Assembly: GCA_031273285.1 (NCBI GenBank)
Contig: JAISSE010000047.1
Span: forward strand, 1-7,126
Source: Prevotellaceae bacterium
GTDB lineage: Bacteria > Bacteroidota > Bacteroidia > Bacteroidales > UBA932
DNA length: 7,126 nucleotides
Direction: 5' to 3'
Part shown: positions 1-6,597 of the stretch, piece after piece
Numbering within the stretch: the first letter of the stretch is position 1
Layout: every line of letters starts with the position of its first letter
The notes under the pieces: model-generated
What the model saw: only the letters and a program-made list of their open reading frames with translations
Told to the model about the DNA's origin: nothing
The model's database searches: none
Program-made: the position numbers and the translations under genes

Positions 1-1134
1 ATCGACGGCATCGTAAAGTTTGCTTTTTATCGAACTGCGCTGGCTTGTGGTAATCAGGACTTCGCGTCCATGCACGAATTTCACCGACGCCAGATTTGTG
101 GATGTCTCGACCAGACCGTTGATTTTGGAACTCATGGCAATAACTCCCGACGGGCATGCCTGTATGGCAGCCAAAAGTTCCAGCTGGCTTAGCTCGTCAA
201 TGACGTTATGGGGCAGTTCGACACGGATAAATTCGACCAGCATTTTCTGTTCGACATGGCGGTATTCGTCCTCAAGATGTTTTTTGAAGATGGCGAAATT
301 TTTCGAGATTTTCGACGCCAGCTCACTGCTTACGCAAAGTATTGCAAACGCTTCCCTCGGAATGGCGTTTCTGAGATTTCCGCCGTTGTAGACGCTAATC
401 CGGAAATCGTATTTCAACGACATCCGCCACAGAAAGCGGTTCAGAAGTTTGATCGCATTGGGTCTGCCCTTGTTTATATCGTCGCCCGAATGACCGCCCG
501 AAAGCCCGGTAATCGACAGTTTGAAGGCAACATAGTCGGAAGGGACGGGTTCGACGGTATAAATCAGTCGTATCGTCGTATCTATACCGCCGGCGCAGCC
601 GATAAACAGTTCGCCCTCGTCTTCGGAATCAAGATTTATGAGTATTTTGCCCGAAAAGAAATCTTTCGGCAGGGCTTTTGCTCCCGTCAGCCCTGTTTCT
701 TCGTCGACGGTAAAAAGACATTCCAGCGGTCCGTGCCCGATATCCTTGCTCGCAAGTATCGCCAGCGCGGCAGCCATTCCGATTCCGCAGTCCGCCCCCA
801 AAGTTGTTCCGCGGGCTTTCACCCATCCGTCCTCGACATACGCGGCAATCGGGTCGTTATCGAAATCGTGGGCAACACCCTGATTTTTTTCTATTACCAT
901 ATCGACATGACTTTGCAGCACTGCGGTTTTGATGTTTTCCATGCCTTTTGTTGCCGGCTTGAATATCACCATATTGCCCGCCCCGTCCTTTTTATATTCC
1001 AGTGAATGTTTTTTTGCAAAATCAATCAGATATTCCACGATTTTCTCCTCTTTTTTCGAAGGTCGCGGAATTTTGCAAATCTCGTCGAAATAATAAAATA
1101 CAGCCTGTGGGCGGAGGTTTGACAAACTTTCCAT
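1..1134 (-). CDS. pepD: Aminoacyl-histidine dipeptidase (Xaa-His dipeptidase, peptidase M20C), 3' end cut by window edge
   Basis: Cytosolic zinc dipeptidase of the M20C family, which cleaves Xaa-His (carnosine-type) and other dipeptides. The frame is open for 378 codons and runs off the left edge. E. coli PepD is about 485 aa, so roughly 105 C-terminal residues are missing. Metal and catalytic residues line up with E. coli/Vibrio PepD at a constant offset of 4: H76 and D78 in SHVDMV, bridging D115 in GADCGIGM, catalytic E145/E146 in DEETG, and D169 in NLDSEDEGE. GGHSG lies at 213-217, and NAIPREAF (256-263) is also conserved. The last zinc-ligand His lies in the missing part. I chose ATG 1134 over the in-frame GTG at 1041 because the residues between them (FDEICKIPRPSKKEE) match the family N-terminus. 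There is no signal peptide and no Shine-Dalgarno. It starts 26 bp after the fucP stop and is probably the distal operon gene. Confidence 0.95.
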   Translation of the reverse strand, partial: MESLSNLRPQAVFYYFDEICKIPRPSKKEEKIVEYLIDFAKKHSLEYKKDGAGNMVIFKPATKGMENIKTAVLQSHVDMVIEKNQGVAHDFDNDPIAAYVEDGWVKARGTTLGADCGIGMAAALAILASKDIGHGPLECLFTVDEETGLTGAKALPKDFFSGKILINLDSEDEGELFIGCAGGIDTTIRLIYTVEPVPSDYVAFKLSITGLSGGHSGDDINKGRPNAIKLLNRFLWRMSLKYDFRISVYNGGNLRNAIPREAFAILCVSSELASKISKNFAIFKKHLEDEYRHVEQKMLVEFIRVELPHNVIDELSQLELLAAIQACPSGVIAMSSKINGLVETSTNLASVKFVHGREVLITTSQRSSIKSKLYDAVD

Positions 1135-1160
1135 TTGTTTATGTTTTAAACTGTTCTACT

Positions 1161-2495
1161 TTACATGACTTTTCTGTTGCGATGCACCCGGTATCCGAAC
1201 CAGGCGATGAAAAGGAAACAAATCAGAGGCAGGACAAACGAAATGCGTACCGATGAAAGCCCGCCGAACCAGTTCGCCTTGTCGATCAGCAGACCCTGCA
1301 ACGGCGGGAAAATACTTCCGCCGCCAATGGCAAGAATCAGTCCCGCCGACGCCAGTTTGGCTTCGTCGCCCATACCGTTCAGCGCAATACCGTATATTGT
1401 GGGGAACATCAGCGACATGCAGGCGGAAATCGCAATTATGCAGTACAGTCCGGTCATGCCGTGAATGAAAATCGCGCCCAGGGTAAACGCCATGCCGCCG
1501 ACGGCAAGCGTTGTCAGCAACACGCTCGGTTTGATGTATTTCAACAGAAACGTACAGACAAACCTGCTCGAAACGAATATCGCCATGGCTATCATGTTGT
1601 ATCCCTGCGCGGTGTCGTATTCCATCTTTAATTCTCTTTCCGCATACTGGATGATAAATGTCCAGACCATGATTTGCACGCCTACATAAAAGCACTGCGC
1701 AACGACCGACCATACATATATTTTGTTTTTGAACAGTTTTTTCAGTGTTTCGCGGACAGACAAAACGCCTGTATCCGGAGCCACCATGCGGGGCAGTCGC
1801 ACCGCTAAAAAGATGATGAAAAACAGCAGTACGACAGCGCCGAGCATCAGATACGGTCCGCTGACGGTGTCCAAATCGGCTTGCTGAATGTTTGCAAAAG
1901 CCTCGGGGTCGTTATCGCGCAATGCGGACAGCTCGGCTTCGGTCATGGGTTTTACCTTCAGATATTTGAGGATAAACTCTTTTGCAATCAGCATTCCCGT
2001 CAGCGAGCCTATGGGATTGAATGCCTGCGCAAAGTTCAGTCGCCGCGTGGCGCTCTGTTTCGGACCTAATGACAGTATGTAGGGGTTGGAAGTGGTCTCG
2101 AGAAACGACAGTCCGCAGGTCATTACGAAATAGGCAATCAGAAACATCCAGAAAGCCATGGCGTTGCCTGCGGGAATAAACATGAGGCATCCTCCCGCAT
2201 ACAGAAACAGTCCTACAAGGATTCCGTTTTTGTAGTTAAATTTCCTGATAAAGAGCGCTGCCGGAATAGCCATAAGGCAATATCCACCGTAAAAGGCGAA
2301 CTGCACCAGCGAACTCTCGAAATTGGATATCAGCAGGATTTTTCTGAACGCCGCCACCATCGGATTGGTGATGTCGTTGGCAAAACCCCACAAGGCAAAA
2401 AGCGATGTAATCAGTATGAAGGCAAAGAGATAATTCTTTCCGTCAAGTTTAAACATTGAACTGTTTTGATTACCCGTTCGGTTGTCCGTACTCAT
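1161..2495 (-). CDS. fucP: L-fucose:H+ symporter FucP (MFS, FHS family)
   Basis: Inner-membrane, proton-coupled sugar importer of 444 aa (E. coli FucP is 438). The sequence is hydrophobic throughout and fits 12 membrane segments, with a hydrophilic loop at about residues 183-213. Residues known to matter in E. coli FucP are present: D41 in LWGFANDITNP (E. coli D46), E133 in LSFLETTSNPY (E135), and Q157 and N160 in the RRLNFAQAFN motif (Q159, N162). The FHS family also contains glucose/galactose permeases, so fucose specificity rests partly on the adjacent fucosidase. The start is 40 bp after the fucosidase stop. An in-frame ATG at 2456 (M14, MFKLDGKN) is an alternative start that would still leave the first membrane segment intact. 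No Shine-Dalgarno is visible; the leader is A/T-rich. Co-transcription with the upstream enzymes is inferred from spacing and orientation. Confidence 0.94.
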   Translation of the reverse strand: MSTDNRTGNQNSSMFKLDGKNYLFAFILITSLFALWGFANDITNPMVAAFRKILLISNFESSLVQFAFYGGYCLMAIPAALFIRKFNYKNGILVGLFLYAGGCLMFIPAGNAMAFWMFLIAYFVMTCGLSFLETTSNPYILSLGPKQSATRRLNFAQAFNPIGSLTGMLIAKEFILKYLKVKPMTEAELSALRDNDPEAFANIQQADLDTVSGPYLMLGAVVLLFFIIFLAVRLPRMVAPDTGVLSVRETLKKLFKNKIYVWSVVAQCFYVGVQIMVWTFIIQYAERELKMEYDTAQGYNMIAMAIFVSSRFVCTFLLKYIKPSVLLTTLAVGGMAFTLGAIFIHGMTGLYCIIAISACMSLMFPTIYGIALNGMGDEAKLASAGLILAIGGGSIFPPLQGLLIDKANWFGGLSSVRISFVLPLICFLFIAWFGYRVHRNRKVM

Positions 2496-2535
2496 CTTTT
2501 CGATATATTGAACAGTTAATTATTCAGATACGTTT

Positions 2536-3894
2536 TTATTCAAGAACAAGTTCGATAACAGGCACTTCGACATTCGGACGCGCCGTCGGAAGACTCAATA
2601 TCACGTCGCCCGGCGTCGAGTCGTCGTGTTTTTGTGTCCGGTACCTGATTTCGGATGCATCGTTCAGCAGCTGAGCGTATTTGATTTTGCCTTCGTATCC
2701 GGGCAAATACAGCGACAGGAAGGGCCATTCGAGCACATGCAGATACAGTCGTTTGGTTTTGGGATTGTATGTCAGAAAACAGTTGTCGGGAACCTTGTAT
2801 TCGTCCGGAGCCTGCGTGCAGCCATAGATAGAGCGACTGTGCAGCTTCATCCATTCCGCAATTCCTTCGAGACGGTTGTTTGCCCTGTCGTCGAAAGTGC
2901 CTCTGGCGGTAGGACCCACATTCAGAAGCAGGTTTCCTCCCTTGCTGACGGTTTCGATAAGCATTGTAACCAGTTGATGTATGCTTTTCCACGAATGTTC
3001 GTCGCGATAATATCCCCACGAGCCGGAAAATGTCTGGCAGGTTTCCCATGGCACCCGTTTACCGTTTGCCGTAGGCCATTCGCGCGGCATTGACTGTTCG
3101 GGAGTAACATAATCCCATCCCCATTCCGTATTCCCCAGATCGGCTCTGTCGTCGATAATTATCTGAGGCTGAAGCGAACGGATCAGTTTTATCAAACCTT
3201 CCGAATCCCAGTCCTTGTGTCCTTTTTCGTCGGGATAGGAGAAATCCAGAAACAGCTCGTCTATCCTGCCGTATCGGGTAAACAGTTCGGTCAACTGGTC
3301 TTTCATGTATTTTCGATAGATATTCATATCCCTGTTTTCGTTTGCCTTTGCCCGTTCTTCGGGAGTCGAAGGTCTGCCGGGATGTATACCGTCATACGTA
3401 AAATGCGGATGATGCCAGTCTATCAGTGAATAGTAGAATCCGATTCTCAATCCTTCCGCCCTGAAAGCATCGACAAAAGGTTTAATCAAATCCTTTCCGT
3501 AAGGCGTGTTGGTTACCTTGTAATCGGTGTATTTCGAATCCCACAGGCAAAAACCTTCGTGATGCTTGGTTGTCAGCACGACATATTTCATGCCGGCTTC
3601 CTTTGCCTTTTTTGCCCATTCCTTCGGGTTATACAAATCGGGATTGAAATTGTCGAAATATTTCTGATAGTCTGCGTCCGAGATTCTTTCGTTGTGCCTG
3701 ATCCACTCGTGACGTGCGGGCAAGGCGTAAAGCCCCCAGTGAATGAACATTCCGAAACGGTCGTGAGTCCACCATTCCATTCGTTTTTCTTTTTGTTCTT
3801 TGGTTTCCTTCGCCCAGGAAGGCGTTTCCGCAGTCTGACCGAACGCACTGCTGAATCCGGTGATAATCAGGAGAAATAAAAATACTTTTTTCAT
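2536..3894 (-). CDS. Exported GH29 alpha-L-fucosidase
   Basis: Retaining exo-alpha-L-fucosidase (glycoside hydrolase family 29), 452 aa. It removes terminal L-fucose from glycans such as mucin, milk or blood-group-type oligosaccharides. The N-terminus has two Lys followed by a hydrophobic stretch (residues 4-18) and an AFGQ region that fits signal peptidase I. There is no lipobox Cys, so it is probably periplasmic. GH29 hallmarks are FGMFIHWGLY (47-56), LTTKHHEGFCLWDS (107-120), and the nucleophile region IDELFLDFS with D217 as the likely nucleophile. WETCQTFSGSWGY (283-295) and GGNLLLNVGP (319-328) complete the barrel. The acid/base Glu is less conserved in GH29; E266 and E284 are candidates I cannot separate. 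A beta-rich C-terminal region follows from about residue 370. It starts 24 bp after the phosphatase stop, behind a TTAATTAA-rich leader. Linkage preference and A/B subfamily cannot be fixed from motifs alone. Confidence 0.94.
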   Translation of the reverse strand: MKKVFLFLLIITGFSSAFGQTAETPSWAKETKEQKEKRMEWWTHDRFGMFIHWGLYALPARHEWIRHNERISDADYQKYFDNFNPDLYNPKEWAKKAKEAGMKYVVLTTKHHEGFCLWDSKYTDYKVTNTPYGKDLIKPFVDAFRAEGLRIGFYYSLIDWHHPHFTYDGIHPGRPSTPEERAKANENRDMNIYRKYMKDQLTELFTRYGRIDELFLDFSYPDEKGHKDWDSEGLIKLIRSLQPQIIIDDRADLGNTEWGWDYVTPEQSMPREWPTANGKRVPWETCQTFSGSWGYYRDEHSWKSIHQLVTMLIETVSKGGNLLLNVGPTARGTFDDRANNRLEGIAEWMKLHSRSIYGCTQAPDEYKVPDNCFLTYNPKTKRLYLHVLEWPFLSLYLPGYEGKIKYAQLLNDASEIRYRTQKHDDSTPGDVILSLPTARPNVEVPVIELVLE

Positions 3895-3918
3895 TGTCGT
3901 ATAATTTTTAATTAATTA

Positions 3919-5565
3919 TTATTTAAATACTTTGTTTAACGATTTGGGTAAATAAAATGTGTTTGTCTTGTCGACATATACCACTACCGAATTGAGCCTG
4001 ATTTCCCTGCCGTTCAGCAGGGCGATATTCGAGTAGGGCTTCACCGTCAGTTTGTCTTTCGAACCGGCATTTTCGACTTCCAGCACGGGGAAATCCTTGT
4101 TGTCCGTATTGATTTTCCACTTGAAATCCCTGAATACATCGGAATGTTTCGCAAAATAATCGGCGGTATGTTCCTTGAGATTTTTGATATTCAGTATATC
4201 CGTCATATATTTGTTGAGGTCGATGTTGGTGATGAAGCCTGTGGGTCTGATACTGCCTTCCGGCGCATATACCGCCAGAAAAACTTCTTCGCCGGTGTGC
4301 CCTCCGGTGGTGAATCCGAAGCATGTGTGAGCGTTAAGTATCTCCGTTATAATCTTTTTCAGACTTGTGCCTTTCATCCGTTCTTCGGCTGTCAGGGCGC
4401 TTTTGTTGTAATCTTTTGACGACAATATTTTATTCAGCGATTCGTTGGACAAATCTATATCCGTGTATTTTTTGAATACGTTTTTTATCTCGCCTTTGTC
4501 GGTGTTTTTCAGTATTTCGATTATTGTTTCCGCCGTAGCCTTAAATCCCGATACATTCTTGAACAAATCGTCCTTCGTCAGGGTCGAATATCCGGGACAG
4601 CGGTCGGAGCCGATGCTGATTCCGCTGTTTCCGTGGTCGGGAACGGCTATAACGACCGTTTCACCGTCCTTCATAGCAAAATCCACAGCCACGCCGAAAG
4701 CCTCGTCGAAAGCGAGCATGTCGGTAATCATTGCTATCGGGTCGTTTGCGTGCGCCGCCCAGTCGATTTTGCTGCCTTCGACCATCAAAAAGAATCCGTT
4801 TTCGTTTTTCGACAGTTTTTCGATTGCTCTGGCAGTCATTTCGGCAAGCGAGGGGTACAGATTTCCGTCGCGGTCAAGGTCGTAGGGCATGTCATCGTCG
4901 CAAAACAGGCTCCACATCCTGTTGCCGTCGTGCGAGCGAAATCCGTTAATGTCGTTCAGATACACGCCGTATCCTTCTTTCAAAAGATAGTCCCTGCATT
5001 CGTCATTCAGATGTTTCGTGCCACCGCCTATCAGTACATCTATGTTATTATGAGCCATCTGCGGAGCAATCCATGCATATTTGCCGCGATTGTAGCTGTG
5101 CGAAGCGCAGTCTGCCGGCGTGGCATGTGGAAATTCGCAGGTAAACACCAGCCCCGCAGCCATGTTGTTGAAAATCTTCCCGGCTTCCAGAACGGTCATC
5201 AAAGGCTGATACGCCATGGTCGAATCCATCGGAACAATGTCGTTCTTAGGGTCTGCCGGCGGATAAGTCGAGACATAACCGGCGCGGCTCGGCACTCCCG
5301 TCATAAAACACGAAGTCGTCGGCGCCGAATCTCCAATGGGCGCATTCGACGAATATGTCAGCACCGACCCGCAGATATAGGGGTCCAAACGGAGATTCGG
5401 CTTACCCGGATTCAGATACCTCTGATACCAGCGCGCGGAAGATACCGTTGCCCACGACGTGCCGTCGGGAATCATCAGTATCACGTTCTTAACTTTCTCC
5501 GACCGGCCATATCCGCTGAACGCAAATATGACCATCATCAATACAAATACGATATTTTTTCTCAT
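3919..5565 (-). CDS. Exported alkaline phosphatase (PhoA superfamily, PF00245-type)
   Basis: Periplasmic metal-dependent phosphomonoesterase of 548 aa. The N-terminus is a signal peptide (MRKN then a hydrophobic run to about residue 18). Residues matching E. coli PhoA are D34 (ILMIPDGT), D79 and nucleophile S80 (IGDSAPTTS), T149, R160, E263, D268 and H272 (VEGSKIDWAAH), D310/H311 (PDHGNSG) and H423 (GGHTGEEV). PhoA positions D153 and K328 are His147 and Trp269 here, as in Bacillus-type enzymes. D310/H311 and H423 are 112 residues apart (about 42 in E. coli), so there is a roughly 70-residue insert. A tail of about 90 residues follows the core; the last 40 loosely resemble a copper-amine-oxidase N-like fold (weak). 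The frame stays open up to 5847, but that longer start would overlap the tRNA and bury the promoter and signal peptide. ATG 5565 (or GTG 5568) is therefore preferred. It is the first gene of the operon. Confidence 0.93.
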   Translation of the reverse strand: MRKNIVFVLMMVIFAFSGYGRSEKVKNVILMIPDGTSWATVSSARWYQRYLNPGKPNLRLDPYICGSVLTYSSNAPIGDSAPTTSCFMTGVPSRAGYVSTYPPADPKNDIVPMDSTMAYQPLMTVLEAGKIFNNMAAGLVFTCEFPHATPADCASHSYNRGKYAWIAPQMAHNNIDVLIGGGTKHLNDECRDYLLKEGYGVYLNDINGFRSHDGNRMWSLFCDDDMPYDLDRDGNLYPSLAEMTARAIEKLSKNENGFFLMVEGSKIDWAAHANDPIAMITDMLAFDEAFGVAVDFAMKDGETVVIAVPDHGNSGISIGSDRCPGYSTLTKDDLFKNVSGFKATAETIIEILKNTDKGEIKNVFKKYTDIDLSNESLNKILSSKDYNKSALTAEERMKGTSLKKIITEILNAHTCFGFTTGGHTGEEVFLAVYAPEGSIRPTGFITNIDLNKYMTDILNIKNLKEHTADYFAKHSDVFRDFKWKINTDNKDFPVLEVENAGSKDKLTVKPYSNIALLNGREIRLNSVVVYVDKTNTFYLPKSLNKVFK

Positions 5566-5589
5566 CACAATACATTTTAATAGTCCGCA

Positions 5590-5622
5590 CAAAATTAGTC
5601 TTTTTTTGAAATATGCAACAAA
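5590..5622 (-). promoter_or_regulatory. Bacteroidota-type promoter of the phosphatase-fucosidase-fucP-pepD operon
   Basis: On the minus strand TTTG (5622-5619) is followed after 21 nt by TAATTTTG (5597-5590). This fits the Bacteroidota primary-sigma pattern TTTG-N19-21-TAnnTTTG. Transcription would start near 5584, giving a leader of about 20 nt before ATG 5565. This supports the short start of the phosphatase. Confidence 0.75.
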
Positions 5623-5651
5623 ATAATTTCTTAATCGCTGATTAATTTTGT
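5618..5651. repeat. Imperfect inverted repeat over the -33 element of the operon promoter
   Basis: ACAAAATAAT (5618-5627) and ATTAATTTTGT (5641-5651) are reverse complements apart from one extra base, with a 13-nt spacer. The left arm contains the -33 TTTG of the minus-strand promoter. It could be an operator half-site pair, but both arms are very A/T-rich and may pair by chance. The rest of the divergent intergenic region (5652-5766) shows nothing else I can support. Confidence 0.3.
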
Positions 5652-5766
5652 GTTCGGAACGGATTTTCGGCGCTTGCACCGACATTTTTTCGATGTTGCC
5701 GACAAAAAATATGCGACTTATAATCACTCCGTTATCTTCATCCGATTTGAATTTGTCGAAAAGATG

Positions 5767-5797
5767 TTTGCAGTAATCAAACAAATGACTACTTTTG
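5767..5797 (+). promoter_or_regulatory. Bacteroidota-type promoter of tRNA-Leu
   Basis: TTTG (5767-5770), a 19-nt spacer, then TACTTTTG (5790-5797) match the TTTG/TAnnTTTG consensus exactly. The -7 box ends 13 nt before the mature tRNA 5' end, leaving a very short 5' leader. It is divergent from the phosphatase promoter. Confidence 0.8.
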
Positions 5798-5810
5798 CAG
5801 CGCAAAAAAA

Positions 5811-5895
5811 GCCCGGATGGCGGAATTGGTAGACGCGCTGGTCTCAAACACCAGTGGATTCAAACTCCGTGTCGGTTCGATCCCGACTCCGGGTA
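5811..5895 (+). tRNA. tRNA-Leu (anticodon CAA)
   Basis: This is an 85-nt class II tRNA. The acceptor stem is GCCCGGA (5811-5817) with TCCGGGT (5888-5894), and the pair at the end is G-U. The anticodon stem-loop is CTGGT-CTCAAAC-ACCAG (5838-5854), with anticodon CAA at 5845-5847, which reads UUG. A long variable arm follows (5855-5870), as expected for Leu. The T arm is GTCGG-TTCGATC-CCGAC (5871-5887). The discriminator base is A (5895), as leucyl-tRNA synthetase requires. The CCA end is not encoded (CAC follows). Confidence 0.97.
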
Positions 5896-5902
5896 CACTG
5901 CA

Positions 5903-5947
5903 AAACGCTAATTGTCGATAAATGCGATGGTTGGCGTTTCAGTTTTT
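5903..5947 (+). terminator. Probable intrinsic terminator of tRNA-Leu
   Basis: AAACGCTAA (5903-5911) pairs with TTGGCGTTT (5931-5939), giving a 9-bp stem with one G-U pair. Five T residues follow at 5943-5947. The 19-nt loop is long and the T-run short, so the signal is moderate. Its place 8 nt after the tRNA supports it. Confidence 0.55.
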
Positions 5948-5975
5948 GCGGGGTTGTCCCGTTTCCGTCCCCACG

Positions 5976-6005
5976 AAAAAAAGCGCCCAAATCTCTTTGA
6001 GCGCT
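5976..6005 (-). terminator. Intrinsic terminator, minus strand
   Basis: On the minus strand AGCGC-T-CAAA (6005-5996) pairs with TTTG-G-GCGCT across a 4-nt loop (one mismatch inside the stem). It is followed directly by seven T residues (5982-5976). No T-run follows on the plus strand, so it ends leftward transcription. It faces the tRNA terminator, so the two units converge. Confidence 0.75.
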
Positions 6006-6046
6006 ACAATAACCTTTAAAAACCAAATCTTATGACATTAAATTAG
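5976..6046 (-). ncRNA. Candidate small RNA (about 70 nt) between a promoter element and a terminator
   Basis: A TAnnTTTG element (6059-6052) lies just upstream of a likely start near 6046, and the strong terminator ends the unit at 5976. The stretch holds no ORF beyond ATG-TCA-TAA (6035-6027). It contains AGATTTGG twice (6030-6023 and 5994-5987), the second copy inside the terminator hairpin. The sequence matches no small RNA I can name. Without expression data it could equally be the tail of an mRNA from the right. Confidence 0.3.
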
Positions 6047-6051
6047 ACGGC

Positions 6052-6059
6052 AAAGGTAG
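6052..6059 (-). promoter_or_regulatory. TAnnTTTG -7 promoter element without a visible -33
   Basis: TACCTTTG (minus, 6059-6052) matches the Bacteroidota -7 box. No TTTG occurs 19-21 nt upstream, because the insertion-sequence end starts at 6070 and occupies the expected -33 position. The insertion may have replaced the -33 element, or the match may be chance. Confidence 0.35.
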
Positions 6060-6069
6060 TGCTTTTTTT

Positions 6070-6082
6070 GTAACTGCTCGGG
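6070..6082 (+). repeat. Left terminal inverted repeat of the IS66 remnant
   Basis: GTAACTGCTCGGG pairs with the right end at 11 of 13 positions (differences at 7 and 11). Both differences are transitions. The one at position 11 turns the minus-strand TGA, expected from the right end, into CGA. Confidence 0.75.
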
Positions 6083-6567
6083 ACGTATTTTCAGCAGCAA
6101 CGATATTGCACCCGGCAAGTTTTGTCAAAGCGCCAAAAACGTTCTGCTGATTTTTGACAGCAGTATCAATAATAGAGCGAAGTTTAGCAAAGCGCGCAGC
6201 CACTTTACCGTCTTTATTACGAAAGGCTCCGGAGACTTTGGTTTTGACCTTCACATTGCGAATGGCTCTTTCGGAAGCATTATTGTCCGGCGGGACATTT
6301 GGGTATTTCAAAAATGCCTGTTCTTTGGCATGAAAACCGGGTTTATCTACCGACAGCAAACTGTCCGGCTCCTCGTTGAGTTGAGCTATCGCCTTCGGAG
6401 GAGTACGATAATCTTCAAGGCTCATATTGCGTTTCAGAGATATTGCGCGATATAACAAGTCGTTCATCTACATTCGCTCATATTCCGAGCGGCTTATTAA
6501 TATCATGTCTTCCATAACACAAAGGTACCTATTGTTTTATTATATCGTTATTTTGTCTTGCCGGGTA

Positions 6568-6580
6568 CCTGAGTAGTTAC
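6568..6580 (-). repeat. Right terminal inverted repeat of the IS66 remnant
   Basis: Read on the minus strand from 6580 it is GTAACTACTCAGG, directly followed by TACC. A second GGTACC palindrome (6524-6529) sits 40 bp inside the one at 6564-6569 and may be a subterminal binding repeat. This is weak evidence. Confidence 0.75.
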
Positions 6581-6597
6581 AAAAAATCTTTAGTACA

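Larger units (their letters stand above)
6030..6515 (-). pseudogene. IS66-family transposase remnant: N-terminal 15 codons joined to C-terminal part
   Basis: From ATG 6515 the frame reads MEDMILISRSEYERM, an N-terminus typical of Bacteroidota IS66 transposases, then a TAG (6470-6468). It continues in the same frame from ATG 6467 for 145 codons. This second part holds the C-terminal transposase region. VPPDNNASERAIRN carries the last acidic residue of the DDE triad, and the following stretch through KLRSIIDTAVKNQQNVFGAL is strongly IS66-like. The zinc-finger region and the first two catalytic Asp are gone. A full enzyme is usually about 500 aa, so most of it is deleted, between codon 15 and the C-terminal third. 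The last 14 or so codons lie outside the element, because the stop expected in the terminal repeat reads CGA. Transposition activity in cis is impossible, and any product would be a short dead fragment. Confidence 0.85.
6070..6580 (-). mobile_element. Internally deleted IS66-family insertion sequence (511 bp, non-autonomous)
   Basis: Both ends carry an imperfect inverted repeat starting GTAAC, the usual IS66-family end. The left end is GTAACTGCTCGGG (6070-6082) and the right end, read inward on the minus strand, is GTAACTACTCAGG (6580-6568), 11 of 13 matching. Inside are only the first 15 codons and the C-terminal third of the transposase. Just 65 bp separate the right end from the transposase start. 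This fits the IS66 subgroup with the transposase as sole ORF (ISBst12-like), with no room for tnpA/tnpB. No 8-bp target duplication is evident: the flanks read CTTTTTTT on the left and AAAAAATC on the right. Confidence 0.8.

Noticed and set aside
208..1005. A 265-codon plus-strand ORF, along with overlapping plus-strand ORFs at 20-391 and 638-883
   Set aside because: They lie opposite the well-conserved pepD frame on the minus strand and show no recognizable domain; they are antisense shadows.
4633..5580. A 315-codon plus-strand ORF opposite the phosphatase
   Set aside because: Its product is rich in Arg, His and Val without domain features, and it mirrors the phosphatase coding sequence.
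5683..5722. ATTTTTT and AAAAAAT inverted runs between the divergent promoters
   Set aside because: Short A/T runs of this kind are common by chance in this composition, and no gene end is nearby.
5650..5832. A plus-strand ORF of 60 codons before and into tRNA-Leu, with TAATTTTG at 5643-5650
   Set aside because: No -33 TTTG at the right distance, the ORF runs into the tRNA, and the composition is not protein-like.
5566..5847. An N-terminal extension of the phosphatase by 94 codons to ATG 5847
   Set aside because: It would overlap the tRNA on the opposite strand, contain the promoter, and place the signal peptide inside the protein.
5844..6026. A minus-strand ORF of 60 codons across tRNA-Leu and both terminators
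   Set aside because: It is antisense to the tRNA and contains both terminator hairpins, so coding is implausible.
6520..6527. TACCTTTG on the minus strand just before the transposase start, as an IS promoter
   Set aside because: There is no matching -33 element, and it ends only 4 nt before the start codon, so it cannot be supported as a normal promoter.
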